A stretch of 64,000 nt of DNA from assembly GCF_001968835.1 (NCBI RefSeq), contig NZ_MRDE01000068.1:1-64000 (forward strand), written 5' to 3'. The notes under the pieces are model-generated. The model was not told the DNA's origin and did no database searches. It saw only the letters and a program-made list of their open reading frames with translations. The translations under genes were made by a program, and so were the position numbers. Positions 36,404 to 44,328 of the stretch are shown piece after piece (the stretch's first letter is position 1; each line of letters begins with the position of its first letter). Source of the DNA: Tersicoccus phoenicis. GTDB lineage: Bacteria; Actinomycetota; Actinomycetes; Actinomycetales; Micrococcaceae.

Positions 36404-37215
36404 GCGCCGACCCCCTGAACCGGGGCACCCACCGGGGCGAGGACGACCTCGTCGATGTACCCGCGGAGCAGGTCGACGGCGGAGGCACTCATCGTCTCGT
36501 CGGTGATCAGGGTCTGGATCTCCTCCAGGCCGGCGATCCGGCTGAGCCCGGACAGGCCGAACTTCGTGTGGTCCGCGAGCACGCACAGCCGGGACGCCGA
36601 CTCGAGCATCTGCTGGTTCGTCTGCGCCTCGAGCAGGTTCGGGGTGGTGATGCCGCGTTCGAGGGACACCCCGTGCACGCCCATGAAGCACACGTCGACG
36701 TTCAACGTGCTCAGCGCGTGCACGGCGAGCGGCCCGACCAGTGCGTCCGACGGGGTGCGCACACCACCGGTCACGATGACGACCGGGCCGCGCGTGCCCG
36801 TCGCGGTGGCGTCGGCGGCCCACAGCACGTCGGCGATGCGCGGGGAGTTGGTGACGACGGTCAGGTCGGGGATCGGGGCGAGCAGCTGGGCGAGGGCGTG
36901 GGTCGTGGTGCCCGAGTTCAGGGCGATCGCCATCCCCGGTTCGACCAGTCCGACGGCGGCCGCGGCGATAGCGGCCTTCTCGGCGCCGTCCCGGGCCGCC
37001 TTGGCGGCGAAGCCCGGCTCCTCGGAGGTGGGTGAGCTGCGTAGCGTGGCGCCACCGTGCACCTTGATCAGCAGGCCGCGACGGGCCAGGGAGTCCAGAT
37101 CCCGGCGCACCGTCATGTCCGAGACGTCGAAGGCGTGCACCAGGTCGGTCACGCGGACCACGCCCTCGGCCTGCAGCCGGTCGACGATGGCCTGCTGACG
37201 CTGGGCTGCGAGCAC
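36400..37215 (-). CDS. DeoR/GlpR family repressor of the galactoside locus
   Basis: The 271-residue regulator has an N-terminal winged helix (QAIVDRLQAEGVVRV, FDVSDMTVRRDLDSLARRG, KVHGGAT) and a DeoR sugar-phosphate sensor domain (NSGTTTHALAQLL, VVIVTGG, FMGVHGVS, DHTKFG). GTG 37215 has a strong AAGGAGG 4 nt upstream. It is co-transcribed with galT and galK and divergent from the transporter and glycosidases. It most likely represses both arms and is relieved by a galactose or tagatose phosphate. Confidence 0.92.
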   Translation of the reverse strand: MLAAQRQQAIVDRLQAEGVVRVTDLVHAFDVSDMTVRRDLDSLARRGLLIKVHGGATLRSSPTSEEPGFAAKAARDGAEKAAIAAAAVGLVEPGMAIALNSGTTTHALAQLLAPIPDLTVVTNSPRIADVLWAADATATGTRGPVVIVTGGVRTPSDALVGPLAVHALSTLNVDVCFMGVHGVSLERGITTPNLLEAQTNQQMLESASRLCVLADHTKFGLSGLSRIAGLEEIQTLITDETMSASAVDLLRGYIDEVVLAPVGAPVQGVGA

Positions 37216-37662
37216 GGTGCCTCCTTCGCGGTGCGGGTCGCCAGAAGCGGGTCGGAGAAACGGGAGAACGAGAGCGGGCGAACAGAGGAGAACGACAGGA
37301 GTGCAGAGGACGAACGGAGGGAAGAACCGGGGCGCCGGGGCGAGGGCCGTGACGGCGACCCGAGGCCAGCGTGCCTCCTCCCGCACACCGATGTCAACAA
37401 TTTCCAACATTCGGCGCGGCGGCGCCGAGGTACCCCGAATCCCCGTCGGCCGACCAGTACAACGCGCACCGCAGTCAGTTCCGCTGGGGTCGTTGACACG
37501 AGGCGTGATGTCTGGCACATTCGTCGCAACGTCGAAACATGGTGGTTTCTGTTGGATTGTGCATCGGGTGTCTCCCGGGCGCGGTCGCGGGCCGCCGGCC
37601 GCCGACCCCGTCGTCGTTCCCGTTCGTCAATCGCCAGTTCACCGCAATCCCGAGGAGTCGTC
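37216..37662. other. Divergent regulatory region of the galactoside locus
   Basis: This 447-nt gap holds a mostly purine plus-strand tract (about 37228-37331), a minus-strand TTGACA (37392-37397) and a plus-strand TTGACA (37493-37498). It also holds an inverted pair of GTTGGA-type elements (37395-37408 minus, 37551-37560 plus) and a GAAAC-N6-GTTTC dyad (37534-37549). These are candidate DeoR operators. No gene is seen. Confidence 0.5.
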
Positions 37663-39038
37663 ATGGCAATCTTCGATCGGTCCGCCTCCGGGCGGCCCCT
37701 GTCCCCGTCGCCGTCGGCGGTGAACCCGCTCGCCCGGGTGGATCTGTCCCGCCGGTCCGTGCTCGGTGGAGCACTCGGCCTGTCCGCCCTCGGGCTGCTC
37801 ACCGCCTGCGGCGGGCAGTCCACCACCGCACGGCGACGACCTCCGGCCCCGCCACCGGCACGGTCACCTTCGGGTCCAACCAGTCCGATGCGGTCCCGAA
37901 GGCCGCCTACCAGAAGGTCGTCGACAATTTCACGAGGGCGAACAGTGGGCTGAACGTCAAGATCAACACGGTCGACCACAACACTTTCCAGGAGTCGATC
38001 AACAGCTACCTCCAGGGCCAGCCCGACGACGTGTTCACGTGGTTCTCCGGGTACCGGATGAAGTTCTTCGCCGATCAGGGCCTGGCCGCGGACGTCTCCA
38101 GCGTGTGGGACAGCATCGGCGGGTCCTTCGCGGACTCCTTCAAGCAGGCGGCGACCGCCACGGACGGCAAGCAGTACTTCGTCCCGTTCACCTACTACCC
38201 GTGGGCGGTGTTCTACCGGAAGTCGGTGTTCGAGTCCAAGGGATACCAGGTCCCCACCACCCTCACCGAGTACGTCGACCTGGCCAAGGGCATGAAGAGT
38301 GACGGCCTGACGCCGATCGGCTTCGCCGACAAGGACGGCTGGCCGGCCATGGGTACCTTCGACATCCTGAACATGCGCATCAACGGCTACCAGTTCCACG
38401 TCGATCTGATGGCCGGCAAGGAGTCGTGGGACCAGGACCGCGTCAAGGAGGTCTTCAACACCTGGAGCACGCTGCTGCCGTACCACCAGTCCGGTTCCCT
38501 CGGCCGGACCTGGCAGGAAGCCGCGCAGGGCCTGCAGCAGAAGAAGACGGGCACCTACCTGCTCGGCCTGTTCGTCGCCCAGCAGTTCCAGACCCCCGGC
38601 TCGCCGGCGTCCGACCTGGCGGACCTCGATTTCTTCACCTTCCCGAAGATCAACGACCAGTACGGCACCGACTCGATCGACGCCCCGATCGACGGGTTCA
38701 TGATGTCCGCGAAGGCCAAGAACGCCAACGGCTCGCTCGAGTTCCTCAAGTACCTGGGCACCAAGGAGGCGGAGGCGGTCAACGTGCAGACCGACAAGTC
38801 CATCGTGGGGGCGGCGAAGGATTTCGACACGTCCAGCTACACCGCGCTGCAGAAGAAGGCCGTCGACGTGGTCTCCTCGGCCAAGAACATCGCCCAGTTC
38901 ATGGACCGGGACACGCGCCCCGACTTCGCGTCGACCGTCATGATCCCCTCGCTGCAGAAGTTCATCCAGAACCCGAAGGACATCAACCCGCTGGTCAGCA
39001 GCATCGAGCAGCAGAAGAAGGCCATCTTCGCCGGATGA
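37663..39038 (+). pseudogene. Sugar-binding lipoprotein of ABC transporter, single-base frameshift
   Basis: ATG 37663 (after CGAGGAG) opens a Tat-type lipoprotein signal: the twin Arg at residues 30-31 (LSRRSVLGG), a hydrophobic run and a lipobox LLTAC with Cys 49. The frame is then lost, and the mature family-1 solute-binding protein (VTFGSNQSDAVPKAAYQK to QQKKAIFAG) continues in another frame to 39038. Adding one C after position 37829 (GCA to GCC-A) restores a protein of about 459 residues. The rest is intact, so a recent mutation or a sequencing error is likely. It should bind galactosides for the two permeases. Confidence 0.88.
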
Positions 39039-39134
39039 GCCTGACGTGCCCGGGCCCGGTTCGGTGCCTCCCGACGACGTCGGGGATCACCGGCCGCCGG
39101 ACCGGCCCGCGGCCGTGAGCAGGAAGGCAGATCG

Positions 39135-40097
39135 ATGACATCCACCGTCCGCACCGGTGACGGCACCCGCCGCGAGCGCCGGGCCGGCCGTGCCACGGCA
39201 GCCCGGTCGACGCAGCCGGAGGTCCGGAAGGTCCGGCGGTTGACGGCGACCGACCGGATCGTGATGGGCCTGATGGTCGGGGTCCCGGCCCTGCTGGTCA
39301 CCGCCTTGATCTGGGGGCCCTCGATCGCCTCGATCGCGCTCTCGTTCACCGCCTGGAACGGCGTCACACCGGCGCAGTACGTGGGCACCCGCAACTACGA
39401 GCAGATCGCCAGCATCTACCCCCCGTTCTGGCCGGCGTTGGTCAACAACGTCGTGTGGCTGCTGTTCCTGCTGCTGATCGCGACCCCGCTCGGGCTGCTG
39501 CTCGCCGTCATGCTCGACAAGCAGATCCGCGGCACCCGCGTCTACCAGAGCGTGTTCTATCTGCCCGTGGTGCTCTCCCTGGCCCTGGTCGGATTCATCT
39601 GGCAGCTCATCTACTCCCAGGACCAGGGATTGATCAACGAGCTCACCGGCGCGAACGTCAACTGGCTCGGCGACAGTTCCATCAACCTGCCCGCCGTGCT
39701 CGTGGCCGCGGGGTGGCGGCACGTCGGGTACATCATGGTGCTCTACCTGGCCGGTCTGAAGGGCGTGGACACCGAGATCAAGGAGGCCGCCGCGCTCGAC
39801 GGTGCCTCCGAGACGCAGTCGTTCTTCCGGGTCGTGTTCCCGACCCTCAAACCGATCAACGTCGTCGTCCTCGTCGTGACCGTGATCGAGGGCCTGCGCG
39901 CGTTCGACATCGTCTACATCATCAACAAGGGCACCAACGGGCTGGAGCTGATCTCCGTGCTGATCACCAACAACATTCTCGGCGAAGCCAGCCGGATCGG
40001 CTTCGGCTCGGCCCTCGCGGTGATCCTGCTGGTCATCTCGCTGGCCTTCATCATCACGTACCTGTACCAGAACGTCCGACGGGAGGGCGCCCAGTGA
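39135..40097 (+). CDS. Sugar ABC transporter permease (MalF-like)
   Basis: The 320-residue permease has six membrane helices and the EAA loop (EIKEAAALDGASETQSFFRV) that docks the ATPase near residue 215. A basic N-terminal tail of about 35 residues precedes helix 1. AGGAAGG lies 8 nt before the ATG. A 96-nt gap with GC-rich inverted repeats separates it from the binding protein. No ATPase is encoded nearby, so a shared MsiK-type ATPase elsewhere is expected. Confidence 0.93.
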   Translation: MTSTVRTGDGTRRERRAGRATAARSTQPEVRKVRRLTATDRIVMGLMVGVPALLVTALIWGPSIASIALSFTAWNGVTPAQYVGTRNYEQIASIYPPFWPALVNNVVWLLFLLLIATPLGLLLAVMLDKQIRGTRVYQSVFYLPVVLSLALVGFIWQLIYSQDQGLINELTGANVNWLGDSSINLPAVLVAAGWRHVGYIMVLYLAGLKGVDTEIKEAAALDGASETQSFFRVVFPTLKPINVVVLVVTVIEGLRAFDIVYIINKGTNGLELISVLITNNILGEASRIGFGSALAVILLVISLAFIITYLYQNVRREGAQ

Positions 40098-41005
40098 GCA
40101 CCACCGCGGACACCTCGACGAACCGCGGCCACCGGGCAGCACCGCGCGGCGGCGGCGATCAGCTCGTGCCGGAACGCCGGAAACCGCTCCGGCCCGCCCG
40201 CGTCGTCCTGCACGTCTTCCTCATCGTCTGCGCCGTGCTGTGGCTGATCCCGCTGCTGTGGGCGCTGTACACGTCGCTGCGGCCCTACTCCGAGACCGCG
40301 GCGAAGGGCTACGTGTCGCTGCCCTCGACCCTGACGCTGCAGAACTACTTCACCGCGTGGAACCAGGGCCAGATGCCGCGGTTCTTCCTCAATTCGCTGC
40401 TGATCGCCGTGCCCGCGGTCGTCATCGTGCTGCTGCTCGCCTCGGCCGCCGCCTTCGTGCTCTCCCGCTTCAGCTTCACGTTGAACATCGGCCTGCTGAT
40501 GTTCTTCACCGCGGCGAACCTGCTGCCCCAGCAGGTGATCATCACCCCGCTGTACCGGTTGTTCCTCAACCTCGGCCTCTACAACACGCAGTTCGGGATC
40601 GTGCTGATCAACGTGGCGTTCCAGCTCGGGTTCTGCGTGTTCGTGCTCTCCAACTTCATGCGCGCCCTGCCGCACGAGCTGACCGAGGCCGCCCTGGTCG
40701 ACGGGGCGAGCGTGTGGCGCCAGTACACGAGCGTGATCCTGCCGTTGACCCGGCCGGCGCTCGCGGCCCTGGCCACCCTGGAGTTCGCCTGGATCTACAA
40801 CGACTTCTTCTGGGCCCTGGTGCTGCTGCGGGACGGCTCCCTGATGCCGGTGACGACGGCCCTGAACAACCTCAAGGGCAACTTCTTCACCGACAACAAC
40901 CTGATCGCGGCCGGTGCCATCCTGGTGGCACTGCCCACGGTGCTGATCTACGTGCTGCTGCAGAAGCACTTCGTCGCCGGGCTCACCCTCGGTGCGAACA
41001 AGTGA
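40094..41005 (+). CDS. Sugar ABC transporter permease (MalG-like)
   Basis: The 303-residue permease has six helices and the EAA motif LTEAALVDGASVWRQYTSV near residue 195. GTG 40094 overlaps the stop of the first permease and its own stop overlaps the beta-galactosidase start. MalG-type permeases commonly pair with MalF types to import oligosaccharides, here probably galactosides. Confidence 0.93.
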   Translation: MSTTADTSTNRGHRAAPRGGGDQLVPERRKPLRPARVVLHVFLIVCAVLWLIPLLWALYTSLRPYSETAAKGYVSLPSTLTLQNYFTAWNQGQMPRFFLNSLLIAVPAVVIVLLLASAAAFVLSRFSFTLNIGLLMFFTAANLLPQQVIITPLYRLFLNLGLYNTQFGIVLINVAFQLGFCVFVLSNFMRALPHELTEAALVDGASVWRQYTSVILPLTRPALAALATLEFAWIYNDFFWALVLLRDGSLMPVTTALNNLKGNFFTDNNLIAAGAILVALPTVLIYVLLQKHFVAGLTLGANK

Positions 41006-44000
41006 CCGGCGAGCACGTGACGGGCGACCACGTGACGGACGAACACGTGACGGGTCGGCACGTGCCGGACGACGTCCTTCCGGCCGGGTGGGAGCACAGC
41101 ACAGCCCCCGGCGCGGGTGCGCTGCCGCCGGCGGCGGCGATGGACAGCACCGCACCGACCCTGAGCCTGGCCGGGGACTGGGAGTTCCGCTGGACCGCGT
41201 CCCGACCGGCGGCGCCCGCCATGCCCGGCGAGCACGCGGAGCCCGGGCGACCCTACGCCGACCGGGTGACCGTCCCCGGGCACTGGGTGCTGCAGGGGGA
41301 GGAGCCCGGGGGCCGGCGCCGCTGGGGTTCGCCCTGGTACACCAACGTCAACTATCCGTTCCCGGTGGACCCGCCGTTCGTCCCGGACGACAGCGCGGTC
41401 GGGGATCACCGGGTCGAGTTCACCCTGCCCGGCCCGCACCAGGGTGACCACCCGCTGCACGGGTGGGAGCAGGCGCGTGCCCTCCTGGTGCGGTTCGACG
41501 GGGTCGACGGCGGCTACGCGGTGTGGGTCAACGGCACCCCGGTCGGCTGGGCCACCGGTAGCCGGCTGGTGCACGAGTTCGACGTCGCCCCGCACGTGCG
41601 GCCCGGCGCCAACGTTCTGCAGGTCCGGGTGCACCGGTTCAGCGCCGCCAGTTACCTGGAGGACCAGGACCAGTGGTGGCTGCCCGGCATCTTCCGCCCG
41701 GTGACCCTGCGGCTCCGCCCGCACGCGGGGATCGACGACGTCGACCTGCGGCCCGACCTGGACCCCGTGACCGGCACCGGCGTCCTGGACGTCACCGTGA
41801 CCGCCCCCGACGACGCGTTCCCGGTGCGGCTGCACCTGCCCGAGCTCGGCGTCGACGTCACGCTCGGCGCGCACCGGCAGCGGATCGAGGTCGGACCGGT
41901 CGATGCCTGGACCGACGACGCGCCCCGCCGCTACACCGTCCGGGTCGAGGCGCCCGGGGAGACCGTGACCCTGCGCACCGGGTTCCGGCGGATCGAGATC
42001 CGCGACGCCGTCCTGCTGGCCAACGGCCGGCCGGTGCGGTTGCGCGGGGTCAACCGGCACGAGTTCCACCCGCGCACCGGGCGCGCGGTGACGGAGGAGT
42101 TCACCCGCGCCGAGCTGGTGCGGATGAAGCAGCACAACATCAACGCCGTCCGCACCAGCCACTACCCGCCCGCCCACCACCTGCTCGAGCTGGCCGACGA
42201 GCTCGGTCTGTGGGTGGTCGACGAGTGCGACCTCGAGACCCACGGCTTCGTGCACCGGGGCTGGCGGGACAACCCGAGCGACGACCCCGCGTGGCGGGAC
42301 GCCTACCTGGACCGGATCGCCCGCACCTGGGAGCGGGACAAGAACCACCCGTGCCTGGTGATGGTCTCCCTCGGCAACGAGTCCGCCACCGGCACCAATC
42401 TGGCCGCCATGAGCGCCTGGCTGAAGGAACGCGGTTGTCCCCTGCCGGTGCACTACGAGGGAGACCGTGAGTCCGCCTACACCGACGTGTACTCGCGGAT
42501 GTACCCGACGTACCGCGAGTGCGAGCACGTGCTGACCGGTGCGCTGGTGCCCAGCGTGCCCGACGACGGGCAGGGACGGCTCGCCGGCCGCCCGTTCGTG
42601 CTCTGCGAGTACGGGCACGCGATGGGCAACGGTCCGGGCGGTCTGGCCCGGTACGAGCAGCTGATGGATCACTACCCGCGGTTCGCCGGCGGCTTCGTCT
42701 GGGAGTGGAAGGATCACGGGATCGCCACCACCACCCCCGACGGCGTGCGGTACCTCGCGCACGGCGGAGACTTCGGGGAACCGATCCACGACGGCACCTT
42801 CGTCATGGACGGGGTGTGCTTCGCCGACGGCACCCCGAGCCCCGCGCTGCTCGACATCCGGTCGACGTTCGAACCGGTGCGGATCACCGTCGGCGACGAC
42901 GGTCGGCTCACCGTGCGCAACCGGAACACCGCCGTCGACACCGGGTACCTGCGCTTCGCCTGGCAGCGGGAGCTGGACGGCGTCGTCATCGCCGGGGGCG
43001 AGCTGCCCCTGCCGCCCGTCCCGGCGGGAGAGACCGGCATCGCGGTGGTGCCGGACCTCACCGTTCCCGAGCGCGGCGCTTCCCGGGACGCCGCGTCCGC
43101 GAGCGCGGTTCTCGCGACCGCCGCATCCGAGGGCACCGTGTCCGGCCGGGCTGCCGCAGACCCGGGTGATGCGCCCGTGGCGGTGCACCCGGAGAGCTGG
43201 CTGATCGTCACCGCCGCGCTCGCGGCCGGGACGGCGTGGGCGCCGGCCGGTCACGTCGTCGCGGTCGGCCAGGGCCGGCTGACCGGCCCGCCCCCCGGTC
43301 CCGCGCCGGGAACGGGCGATCCGGCACCCGTGGTCGCCGACCCGGCCGGGGCGACGGCTCACCGCGTGGGAATCGCCGAGTTCACCGCGAGCGGTGAGCT
43401 GGTCAGGCTCGGCGCGGTCCCCGTGCGCGGTCTCGGGCTGTGCCTGGACCGGGCGCCCACGGACAACGACCGGGGCACCACCGAGCCGACCCGGGACACC
43501 CGACGATCGGACCGGCCCGGGTTCGACTGGGACGCCGACGCCGGGACGGACCGGGTGCCCGTGGCGGCCGCCCAGCCGTGGGCGGAGCACCGGCTCGGTG
43601 CCTGGCAGCGCCGTACCCTGGACGTGCGGGGAACGGACGGCGATCCCCGCGCCGGCGCGTTGACCCGCGTAGAACGCTGGGGCGAGCCCGCCGGTGACGC
43701 CGCCGCCCAAGTCACCACGACGTGGCGGCCGACCTCCGCCGGGGTCGCCCTGACCGTGACGATCACACCCCGGGGCAGCGCCGTCGACCACCCGTTGCCG
43801 GTCGCCCGCGAGGGCGTCGTGCTGACCCTCCCGGCGGGCGGCCTGGACACCGTGCAGTGGTTCGGACCCGGACCCCAGGAGAGCTACGCAGACACCGCCG
43901 TCGGCGCCCGGGTCGGTCGGCACCGGCTGCGGGTGGACGACTTCATCACCAGCTACCCGTCCCCGCAGGAGAACGGCAATCGCCGCGGTGTGCGCTGGCT

Positions 44001-44328
44001 CCAGCTGCGCCCGGGAGCGCACGCGGACACCGGCGCGGACGCGGACGATGCGCCGGCCGTCCTCACCGTGCGCGTGCTCGCCGCCGACACCGCCGACGGC
44101 TGGCTGAACATGAACGTGCAGCGGCACACCCCGGCCCAGCTGGCCGCCGCCGCCCACCCCCACGAGCTGCCACCGTCGGACGTGCTGTACCTGCACCTCG
44201 ACGTCGCGCAGCACGGTATCGGCAGCCGCTCCTGCGGCGTCGACGTCGAACCCGAGCACCGGCTCGTCCTGCACGAGACGTCGTTCACCGTCGAGTTCCT
44301 CACGCCCACCGCCGGAAGGACCGCATGA
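41002..44328 (+). CDS. lacZ: Beta-galactosidase, glycoside hydrolase family 2
   Basis: The 1108-residue enzyme has the LacZ domain order: jelly-roll sugar-binding domain (SLAGDWEFRW, GGYAVWVNG), immunoglobulin-like domain, TIM barrel (RLRGVNRHEFHPRTGR, VRTSHYPP) and a C-terminal beta domain (WFGPGPQESYADT). The acid/base is Glu460 in SLGNES and the nucleophile is Glu536 in LCEYGHAMG. There is no signal peptide, so it acts on imported sugar. The first 20 codons are four 15-nt repeats (VTGEH, VTGDH, VTDEH, VTGRH), each beginning with GTG, so the true start is ambiguous among 41002-41062; 41002 overlaps the permease stop. Confidence 0.94.
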   Translation: MTGEHVTGDHVTDEHVTGRHVPDDVLPAGWEHSTAPGAGALPPAAAMDSTAPTLSLAGDWEFRWTASRPAAPAMPGEHAEPGRPYADRVTVPGHWVLQGEEPGGRRRWGSPWYTNVNYPFPVDPPFVPDDSAVGDHRVEFTLPGPHQGDHPLHGWEQARALLVRFDGVDGGYAVWVNGTPVGWATGSRLVHEFDVAPHVRPGANVLQVRVHRFSAASYLEDQDQWWLPGIFRPVTLRLRPHAGIDDVDLRPDLDPVTGTGVLDVTVTAPDDAFPVRLHLPELGVDVTLGAHRQRIEVGPVDAWTDDAPRRYTVRVEAPGETVTLRTGFRRIEIRDAVLLANGRPVRLRGVNRHEFHPRTGRAVTEEFTRAELVRMKQHNINAVRTSHYPPAHHLLELADELGLWVVDECDLETHGFVHRGWRDNPSDDPAWRDAYLDRIARTWERDKNHPCLVMVSLGNESATGTNLAAMSAWLKERGCPLPVHYEGDRESAYTDVYSRMYPTYRECEHVLTGALVPSVPDDGQGRLAGRPFVLCEYGHAMGNGPGGLARYEQLMDHYPRFAGGFVWEWKDHGIATTTPDGVRYLAHGGDFGEPIHDGTFVMDGVCFADGTPSPALLDIRSTFEPVRITVGDDGRLTVRNRNTAVDTGYLRFAWQRELDGVVIAGGELPLPPVPAGETGIAVVPDLTVPERGASRDAASASAVLATAASEGTVSGRAAADPGDAPVAVHPESWLIVTAALAAGTAWAPAGHVVAVGQGRLTGPPPGPAPGTGDPAPVVADPAGATAHRVGIAEFTASGELVRLGAVPVRGLGLCLDRAPTDNDRGTTEPTRDTRRSDRPGFDWDADAGTDRVPVAAAQPWAEHRLGAWQRRTLDVRGTDGDPRAGALTRVERWGEPAGDAAAQVTTTWRPTSAGVALTVTITPRGSAVDHPLPVAREGVVLTLPAGGLDTVQWFGPGPQESYADTAVGARVGRHRLRVDDFITSYPSPQENGNRRGVRWLQLRPGAHADTGADADDAPAVLTVRVLAADTADGWLNMNVQRHTPAQLAAAAHPHELPPSDVLYLHLDVAQHGIGSRSCGVDVEPEHRLVLHETSFTVEFLTPTAGRTA

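Noticed and set aside
41002-41064. CACGTG boxes as transcription factor sites
   Set aside because: They fall inside the coding repeat of the beta-galactosidase and are explained by the 15-nt unit.
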